A stretch of 31,719 nucleotides of DNA from JABDDM01 sp038240295 (lineage in GTDB: Bacteria; Bacteroidota; Ignavibacteria; Palsa-1295). How positions within the stretch are numbered: position 1 is the stretch's first letter; each line of letters starts with the position of its first letter. Shown piece by piece: positions 23,406 to 29,054 of this stretch. Both the position numbers and the translations under genes were made by a program. The notes below the pieces were generated by a model. The model worked only from the letters and a program-made list of their open reading frames with translations, was not told the DNA's origin and made no database searches. The stretch spans positions 1 to 31,719 of the forward strand of contig JBBSDW010000017.1 of assembly GCA_038240295.1 (NCBI GenBank). The letters are read 5' to 3'.

Positions 23406-24769
23406 AGCGTCCGTACAAGTTGCGGGCGCGGACGGCGTTTTTTATTGCTGCAGCATTCACGCTATTGCTCTCACTCTTCGCGATCGTCAGTTATTTCGCC
23501 ATCGAGCACGCGCTTGTTTCTCGCGTTGATAACGAAGCACGAGGTCAACTTCTCGCGGTCCTCACTGAACTCGATAACGGGGGATCGTTCGATACCCTGC
23601 AATCGGTAAATCGACATCGTTCAATTGGTGAGGCGAAGTTGGACGTTTGGCTTTTCGAACGGTCTGGCGATTCGTTGCAATTGGTTTGGAGCGATTTGCC
23701 AAAAAGCGCTGTGGTGCAGAATACGATTGCCAATGTTGCGAAGCGCGAGTCGTCCTTCGAAATCAGAATGAACGGCGAGAGAACCCGCTTTCTTTCCATA
23801 CATTCGCAAAGTCATTCTGTGGTTGCGGCCATGGATCTCGTCGTGATCAGCGAAGCAGAAGAGGCGATCCTTCGCACATTTCTGTTTCTGCTGCTGATCG
23901 GAATTGTTCTTTCCGCAGCGCTCGGATATGCGATCGCCGGACTCTCGCTCGCTCCGATTGCGCTTCTCATCAAGAGTGCGCGTAAGCTCGAGTTCTCTGC
24001 GGGTGCCGGCGAGACTCTCCTGCCCGTGCCTGAACGAGTGCTCGAGGTTGCTCTGCTTGCCAACGCAGTCAATAAACTGATCACCGAGCGCGATCGGAGC
24101 ATTATAAAACTACAAACATTCACTGCAGACGCGGCGCATGAGCTTCGAACTCCTCTGACGGTCCTAAAGGGTGAACTGGAGGTCGAGCTTCGACTCACGT
24201 CAACCGATGATAAGTCTTGCGCGATCTTTCAAAGCAATCTTGAAGAGGTCGAACGATTGATCGCTATCGTTCAGGATCTGCTCTTGCTCGCGAATTTCGA
24301 TGAATCTTCATTACGTCCGGAGCCACCAGAGATGGATGCGATACGAGCCATTGAGCGTGTGGTCGAGCGTCTTGTGCCGCTTGCCTCCGAACGCTCGATC
24401 GACATTAAATTGCAAATGTCCGGCGCCGTGATTGTTCGAGCTGAGCCCGACCGCTTTGAGCGCATGATCTACAATCTTTTGCATAATGCGATCACGTATA
24501 GCGAGACCGGTTCGAGTGTGTCGCTTAGCGTGATACGAACTCCTGGATCTGTCTGTATCGCGATCGAAGATAGTGGTCCTGGTATTGATGAATCGGAGTT
24601 GCCGTTTGTCTTCGACCGATTTTATCGCACCGAACGCGCTCGCAACAGAAGGTCGGGCGGAGCGGGTCTGGGGCTCGCAATCGTTCGCTCGATCGCAGGT
24701 GAGTATAGCTTCAGGATCGAGCTCCGATCCACTCCCGGAGCTGGAACGGCTGTTCACATCTTTTTATGA
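23402..24769 (+). CDS. Sensor histidine kinase
   Basis: Inner-membrane kinase partner of the preceding regulator, 455 residues. Membrane helices at about 12-33 and 160-182 enclose a periplasmic sensor of roughly 125 residues with no recognised fold. A HAMP-like linker follows, then the dimerisation/phospho-acceptor helix FTADAAHELRTPL with His246. The ATP-binding domain shows the N box NLLHNAITYS, DSGPGID (G1), FDRFYR (F) and GGAGLGLAIV (G2). All catalytic boxes are intact. Start is the GTG in the GTGA overlap. Domain order (sensor, HAMP, kinase) matches CusS/QseC-type kinases; the signal is not known, though the adjacent receptor hints at a metal or other TonB-dependent nutrient. Confidence 0.92.
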   Translation: MKRPYKLRARTAFFIAAAFTLLLSLFAIVSYFAIEHALVSRVDNEARGQLLAVLTELDNGGSFDTLQSVNRHRSIGEAKLDVWLFERSGDSLQLVWSDLPKSAVVQNTIANVAKRESSFEIRMNGERTRFLSIHSQSHSVVAAMDLVVISEAEEAILRTFLFLLLIGIVLSAALGYAIAGLSLAPIALLIKSARKLEFSAGAGETLLPVPERVLEVALLANAVNKLITERDRSIIKLQTFTADAAHELRTPLTVLKGELEVELRLTSTDDKSCAIFQSNLEEVERLIAIVQDLLLLANFDESSLRPEPPEMDAIRAIERVVERLVPLASERSIDIKLQMSGAVIVRAEPDRFERMIYNLLHNAITYSETGSSVSLSVIRTPGSVCIAIEDSGPGIDESELPFVFDRFYRTERARNRRSGGAGLGLAIVRSIAGEYSFRIELRSTPGAGTAVHIFL

Positions 24770-24778
24770 GATAAGAAA

Positions 24779-24805
24779 ATTCTCATGCGATTCTAATTGT
24801 ATTCT
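24779..24805 (+). promoter_or_regulatory. Three ATTCT direct repeats, probable response-regulator operator
   Basis: ATTCT occurs at 24779-24783, 24790-24794 and 24801-24805, so the repeats are exactly 11 bases apart, about one DNA turn. OmpR-family regulators commonly bind direct repeats with 10-11 base spacing. They lie directly after the kinase stop and before the receptor gene. A near-match -7 box, TAATTTCG (24820-24827), sits 14 bases after the last repeat with no TTTG box, as expected for an activator-dependent promoter. Repeats are seen; binding is inferred. Confidence 0.55.
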
Positions 24806-24872
24806 TACCTTGGGTGTCTTAATTTCGCAAACTGTTAGCCCATGTTGTTGCTTGCGTTCTTACAGAACCTCA

Positions 24873-27173
24873 ATGAGAATTGTCTTCGTCTTATTTGTTC
24901 TTAGTCTCGCCATCATTGCTATCCCCAAAACGGTACTCGCCGATGGGGGCGTAATTCATGGCACCGTGAGATCGGCTGACAAGCCTATCACGGGCGCGAC
25001 GGTTCGCCTTCTTGAACTCGATCGCTATGCGCAGACCAATGCACAAGGTGAGTTCACCTTTACGAACGTACCCTCGGGCGATTACAAACTCTTCGTCCGG
25101 CTCGTGGGCTACGCTTCTTCAACGATTGCAATCACCGTCGGCTCAGGCACGACTGAAGCAACATTCGTTTTGAAGGAATCGGCCATTCAAGGAGAGGAGG
25201 TCGTAGTCACCGCAACACCGGATGCGATCACTGCGCAGGAGCAGTATCAATCGGTCGATTCCAAATCGCGGATCGAACTGCATGAAAGTCCGGGTGCAAG
25301 CTTCGCCGAGCAGATCGGCGACCTTCCTGGAGTTGATGTTCGCTACAATGGCTCGGCGCCTGCTCGACCGATCCTTCGTGGTTTGTCGAACAACGAAGTG
25401 CTGATCCTTGAGAACGGACTTCGAACGGGTGATCTTTCGACGTTCGATCCCGCACACTCAGTGCCGATCGAGGCCGATGCCGTTTCTGAAGTTGAGATCG
25501 TTCGCGGACCTGCGAGCCTTATGTTCGGCGCAAACGCCATTGGCGGGCTTGTGAACGTCATCACCAACACAATCCCCACTGCCGCCACAGATGGTGTATC
25601 AGGGAGAGTGGCGCTCACGGGAAACAGCGTGAGCAATCTTTATGGCGGATATTCCAATACGGTCTTCAGTAGCGGTGGCCATGCCTTCAGCGTCTCAGCG
25701 GGCGGCCAACATTCCGACGCCATCAAAATTCCCGACGCGATCTATACGGACGCCACCCAGACACCGGCTCATACGTTTCAACTCGATACCATCCCGCAGT
25801 CCTTCAGTCACACTTCGGAAGAAGGCATCGGCTACTCCTATCAGGGGGGATTCGGAATGATCGGGATCGGTGCAAAGCATTATCAGATGAACTATGGCAT
25901 TCCGGGCGATCCTGTAGATCAGATTTATATGGCTCCGACGAATTCCAGAATTATTCAAGTGAAGAATCTCGTCGAGCTGCGAGGGCTGTTCAATGTTGAC
26001 GGGTCGTTCATCAAGCTCATACGGCTCAATTCGAATCTCGTCGATTACAAACATTCGGAGCATCCAACGGTACAGGATAGCACCGGGGTCAGCGATCCGG
26101 AGCAAAACAACTTTCACCAGAACGGCTATAACACAACGCTCCAATTCGTCCAGACTCGAATGGGAAACGTGCAAGGGACAATTGGACTTTTTGCGAACAT
26201 CGATAATCTTACGCTTGGCGGACCTCAGCCACTCGGGCCAAATTCGCTTACGACAAATCTTGCCGGATATGTTTTCGAAGAATATTTTGCTGGTGAGAGC
26301 ACGCGGCTGCAGGCCGGATTGCGCTACGATTACAATAAGATTCAAACCAATCCCGAGCCCGGCTCTGCAGTCGCCGCGTTCCGATCTTCCGATACCTCAC
26401 GTCTGGCAAATGCAGTAACGGGCTCGATTGGCGTTATTCAAAAAATAGCGACGGGACTTTCGGCTTCGTTGAGCATTGCCCGTTCCTACCGGGCCCCGAC
26501 CGTCCAGGAGCTTTTTGGATTGGGGCCCGACGATGCAAGCGCATCGTTCATTGTGGGCGATCCTAATCTCCTTCCAGAAACCGCGATCGGATTCGATGTT
26601 TCGCTTCGTGGCGAGTACGAAGGTTTCTCATTTTCGGTATCGCCTTATTTCAATTTGATCAGCAATTACATCTATAGCTACTTCCCTGGACCGACCGATA
26701 CCACCTCGCAACCCAACTACCCGATCAGGAATTTTGCGCAGACGGATGCTCATCTCTTCGGTGTTGAATTTTCAACGACCGTTCAACTCACGACGCATTT
26801 TTCGACCACCGTAAATGTTGGATATGTGAATGCAACAGCGGTACGCGACAGCTCCACGCCGCTTCCGTTCACTCCGCCGATGAAGGGACTCATACGATTT
26901 AATTATCAGGACAACACGTATCGCGCGATGCTCGAATGGCGATTGACCAACGCACAGGACCGTGTTGGCTTGGGTGAGACGACTACTGCCGGTTATGGCG
27001 TCGTGAATCTTGGCGTCGGTATGCGGATTCCGATGGGCCGCGCAGTGCATCAGGTGAGCTTGCACTGCGACAATTTACTGAACCAAAAATATTTCGATCA
27101 CCTCTCCGTCATCAAAGGATTTTTGCCTCAGCCTGCGCGAGGGTTCCGGCTTGCGTATGATTTCCTCTTCTGA
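24873..27173 (+). CDS. TonB-dependent outer membrane receptor (ZnuD-like)
   Basis: A 766-residue outer-membrane transporter. A signal peptide ends near VLA at residue 23. A carboxypeptidase-regulatory-like beta domain (about 27-112, HGTVRSADKPITGATVRL) precedes the plug domain (about 113-225), which has EEVVVTATPDAI, GDLPGVDVRYNG and VEIVRGPASLMFGANAIGG. A 22-strand-type barrel makes up the rest and ends YDFLF. SVPIEADAVSEVEIVRGPA and the NTLAG, FEEYF region resemble zinc/copper receptors of the ZnuD group, but ligand assignment is tentative. The frame stays open 300 bases upstream into the kinase gene; I choose the ATG at 24873 because the signal peptide starts there. Its position after a two-component pair and putative operator suggests direct regulation. 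Confidence 0.9.
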   Translation: MRIVFVLFVLSLAIIAIPKTVLADGGVIHGTVRSADKPITGATVRLLELDRYAQTNAQGEFTFTNVPSGDYKLFVRLVGYASSTIAITVGSGTTEATFVLKESAIQGEEVVVTATPDAITAQEQYQSVDSKSRIELHESPGASFAEQIGDLPGVDVRYNGSAPARPILRGLSNNEVLILENGLRTGDLSTFDPAHSVPIEADAVSEVEIVRGPASLMFGANAIGGLVNVITNTIPTAATDGVSGRVALTGNSVSNLYGGYSNTVFSSGGHAFSVSAGGQHSDAIKIPDAIYTDATQTPAHTFQLDTIPQSFSHTSEEGIGYSYQGGFGMIGIGAKHYQMNYGIPGDPVDQIYMAPTNSRIIQVKNLVELRGLFNVDGSFIKLIRLNSNLVDYKHSEHPTVQDSTGVSDPEQNNFHQNGYNTTLQFVQTRMGNVQGTIGLFANIDNLTLGGPQPLGPNSLTTNLAGYVFEEYFAGESTRLQAGLRYDYNKIQTNPEPGSAVAAFRSSDTSRLANAVTGSIGVIQKIATGLSASLSIARSYRAPTVQELFGLGPDDASASFIVGDPNLLPETAIGFDVSLRGEYEGFSFSVSPYFNLISNYIYSYFPGPTDTTSQPNYPIRNFAQTDAHLFGVEFSTTVQLTTHFSTTVNVGYVNATAVRDSSTPLPFTPPMKGLIRFNYQDNTYRAMLEWRLTNAQDRVGLGETTTAGYGVVNLGVGMRIPMGRAVHQVSLHCDNLLNQKYFDHLSVIKGFLPQPARGFRLAYDFLF

Positions 27174-27395
27174 GCGTGTGTAGTTTCGGAAGTTACGCTT
27201 CAGCGTATTCGTCCGAGTAAAATCGTAACTGACACGCACTGCGAACCGGAGTAGTGCTTCGAAAGCGCTCGTGATGGTTTGGGTTTCAATCGTTGCTCAT
27301 ATTTTGACCAGAGACTCCAAAAATGGCCTGAGACTTGCCAATCCACTCTTCCATAAACCGTCGTATTATTGCAGAGGAAATCGGTAAGCCTTTAG
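27174..27395. other. Structured non-coding gap before the molybdoenzyme operon
   Basis: No gene is seen. The first part can fold in a nested fashion: GCGTGT (27174-27179) with ACACGC (27232-27237) outside, and AGTTAC (27191-27196) with GTAACT (27225-27230) inside. There is no T run, so it is not a classic terminator. A candidate promoter lies further on. It may be the receptor transcript's 3' end or an untranslated RNA element. Confidence 0.35.
27278..27306 (+). promoter_or_regulatory. Possible Bacteroidota-type promoter of the molybdoenzyme operon
   Basis: TTTG (27278-27281) is followed after 17 bases by ATATTTTG (27299-27306). The spacing and the TTTG half of the -7 box match the consensus, but the TA at its front is replaced by AT. 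It would give a leader of about 80 bases before the ATG at 27396. Weak call. Confidence 0.3.
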
Positions 27396-28148
27396 ATGAA
27401 CTCAGCGAAAGAGTCACCCATTATTTTAGTCGATCAGCCAGGACGAGGCCTTATTACAAGGCGCAGCCTGATCAGGCTTGCCCCGCTGGTATTGCTTGCG
27501 GCGTGTGACATTTCGCCACAAGGCAAAACCGAATCCTTTCTCCGCAAGGTGCAGCGATTCAACGATCGTGTGCAGGGATCGGTCTTTGATCCGAATAAAC
27601 TTTCACCCGAATATCCCGACTCGGATCTTACGCCGCTCAAAGATTTTCGCGTCAATACCGAATCGCCGCATGATCTTGATCTAACTCTGATCGATCCATC
27701 GAAGTGGTCGCTGGAGGTTGGAGGTCTCGTGGCCAGGCCCGGACGATACTCGATCGAGCAGATCAAAGCGTTGCCGAAACGCGTGCAGAATACAAAGCAT
27801 GTCTGCGTTGAAGGCTGGAGCATGAACCCCAAATGGGGCGGTGCGCGAATCGTCGATTTCCTGACACTTGTCGGCGCGCGGCCTCAAGGCAAATACGTCT
27901 ACGTGGCTTCTGCCGATGGCTACTACACTTCCTATGACATTGCAAGCGCACGGCATACCCAGTCGCTCCTCTGTTACGAAGCATACAATGCGCCGCTCTC
28001 GCTCGATCATGGCGCACCGCTTCGAGTGGTAATGCCGACCAAACTTGGCTACAAGAGCGCTAAGTGGATCACAACGTTTTGGGTGACCGATCAAAAGCCG
28101 AGCGGCTACTGGGAAGACGATGGCTATGATTGGTTTGCAGGAATATGA
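27396..28148 (+). CDS. Tat-exported molybdopterin oxidoreductase, sulfite oxidase/MsrP fold
   Basis: A 250-residue protein. The N-terminus carries a twin-arginine signal (ITRRSLIRL, Arg22-Arg23) ending in the lipobox LLAAC with Cys37, so it should be a folded, cofactor-loaded lipoprotein on the outer face of the inner membrane. The molybdopterin domain runs from about 90 to 245: SLEVGGLVARPG, the likely Mo ligand Cys137 in HVCVEGWSMNPKWGGARI, YTSYDIASARH, HGAPLRVVMPTKLGYKSAKWI and GYWEDDGYDW at the end. This is the sulfite-oxidase-like fold of YedY/MsrP (protein methionine sulfoxide reductase) and relatives. It lacks the C-terminal dimerisation domain of sulfite oxidases. It overlaps its cytochrome b partner by four bases (ATGA). 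Substrate is not certain. Confidence 0.88.
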   Translation: MNSAKESPIILVDQPGRGLITRRSLIRLAPLVLLAACDISPQGKTESFLRKVQRFNDRVQGSVFDPNKLSPEYPDSDLTPLKDFRVNTESPHDLDLTLIDPSKWSLEVGGLVARPGRYSIEQIKALPKRVQNTKHVCVEGWSMNPKWGGARIVDFLTLVGARPQGKYVYVASADGYYTSYDIASARHTQSLLCYEAYNAPLSLDHGAPLRVVMPTKLGYKSAKWITTFWVTDQKPSGYWEDDGYDWFAGI

Positions 28149-28795
28149 AAGCTGAAAAAATTTACTTCCATCCGGTCGTCGTCCGCATTACGCACTGGGT
28201 GAATTTTTTCGCGCTGCTCATCATGGTCACGAGCGGCCTCAAGATCTACAACGCTTCACCGATCTTCGGGGACGTGACGCTGCCAACGCTCTTCACCTAT
28301 GGTGGCCTCGCCTATGCCAGGCAGTATCACTTTTTCGCAATGTGGATCTTCTTCATCAACGGAGCGATCTGGGTGCTTTTTAACCTGCTCTCGCGACGTG
28401 CAAGGAAGGCGACGCTCTTTGGCAAGCAGGACATCAAGAGCGTTCTCCCGATGATCAAATATTATTTACGACTGCAGAAACAGCACCCTTTTTTTACGAA
28501 GTACAACGCGCTGCAAAAACTTGCATACACGTCGGTCATAGCGCTCGGCATCGGCATCGTGCTTTCAGGCATCAGCATCTATTGGCCGGTACAGTTCGGA
28601 TTTGTTCGCGCGATGTTTGGCGGCTACGACATCGCTCGATTCTTTCACTTCGTCTTTATGGCGTCGTTCGTGTTGTTCTTTGTTGGACATATTGTGATGG
28701 TTACGTTGGCCGGGTGGTCGAATCTCCTTTCGATCTTCACCGGCTATGGCAAACCGGGACCTCACGAACAACCAGTAAGCGACTCAGCGCTTTGA
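28145..28795 (+). CDS. Cytochrome b561-like membrane subunit for the molybdoenzyme
   Basis: A 216-residue inner-membrane protein with four main helices (about 12-35, 60-84, 128-150, 178-203). His9, His17 (RITHW), the His in ARQYHFFAMW, the His in ARFFHFVF and the His in FVGHIVM are placed as haem b ligands in hydrogenase/thiosulfate-reductase-type cytochrome b subunits. It likely passes electrons from the quinone pool to the Tat-exported molybdoenzyme just upstream, a role analogous to MsrQ but from a different cytochrome family. The ATG in the ATGA overlap is preferred; an in-frame upstream GTG/ATG-like start at 28130 adds only five residues. Terminator follows at 28844. Confidence 0.85.
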   Translation: MKAEKIYFHPVVVRITHWVNFFALLIMVTSGLKIYNASPIFGDVTLPTLFTYGGLAYARQYHFFAMWIFFINGAIWVLFNLLSRRARKATLFGKQDIKSVLPMIKYYLRLQKQHPFFTKYNALQKLAYTSVIALGIGIVLSGISIYWPVQFGFVRAMFGGYDIARFFHFVFMASFVLFFVGHIVMVTLAGWSNLLSIFTGYGKPGPHEQPVSDSAL

Positions 28796-28843
28796 CTCGT
28801 GAAAATCTTCCCCAGCGTTAAGACGAACGTCAGGTGACAGCCT

Positions 28844-28875
28844 TATGGAAAGCTTCCTTCCATACGATTTTTTTT
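28844..28875 (+). terminator. Factor-independent terminator of the molybdoenzyme operon
   Basis: TATGGAA (28844-28850) pairs with TTCCATA (28858-28864) around a 7-base loop, and a run of eight T follows at 28868-28875. The stem is short and AT-rich but the T run is strong. It sits about 50 bases after the cytochrome stop. Confidence 0.6.
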
Positions 28876-28901
28876 GGACCGCCAATTTTTTTGTATATTT
28901 G
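28873..28901 (+). promoter_or_regulatory. Bacteroidota-type promoter of the repeat-protein gene
   Basis: TTTG (28873-28876) is followed after exactly 17 bases by TATATTTG (28894-28901), a full match to the TTTG/TAnnTTTG consensus. It overlaps the T run of the upstream terminator. Transcription should start near 28907, inside the palindrome ACTCAA-A-TTGAGT (28902-28914), a possible repressor site. Confidence 0.7.
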
Positions 28902-28983
28902 ACTCAAATTGAGTGGCTCTGAACCTGTTCAGGGTCTCCAGAATTTCTGGATGTTCTGTTTTTCGCCGTCTTTGAACTACTTC

Positions 28984-29012
28984 GCGCTGCTTTTCCAGAG
29001 TTGTGGCAGCGC
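28984..29012 (+). promoter_or_regulatory. Leader hairpin upstream of the repeat-protein gene
   Basis: GCGCTGC (28984-28990) pairs perfectly with GCAGCGC (29006-29012) across a 15-base loop, 42 bases before the ATG. A smaller CCAGA/TCTGG hairpin lies earlier in the leader, within about 28939-28952. The whole leader is about 145 bases and has no convincing gene. A 5' UTR role in stability or translation is inferred. Confidence 0.35.
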
Positions 29013-29054
29013 TCCACGGATTCCTTGCATTACTTCTACCAAGCTCATATTTCT

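Noticed and set aside
24573..24872. Upstream extension of the TonB receptor frame
   Set aside because: It overlaps the kinase gene in another frame; a signal peptide begins exactly at the ATG at 24873.
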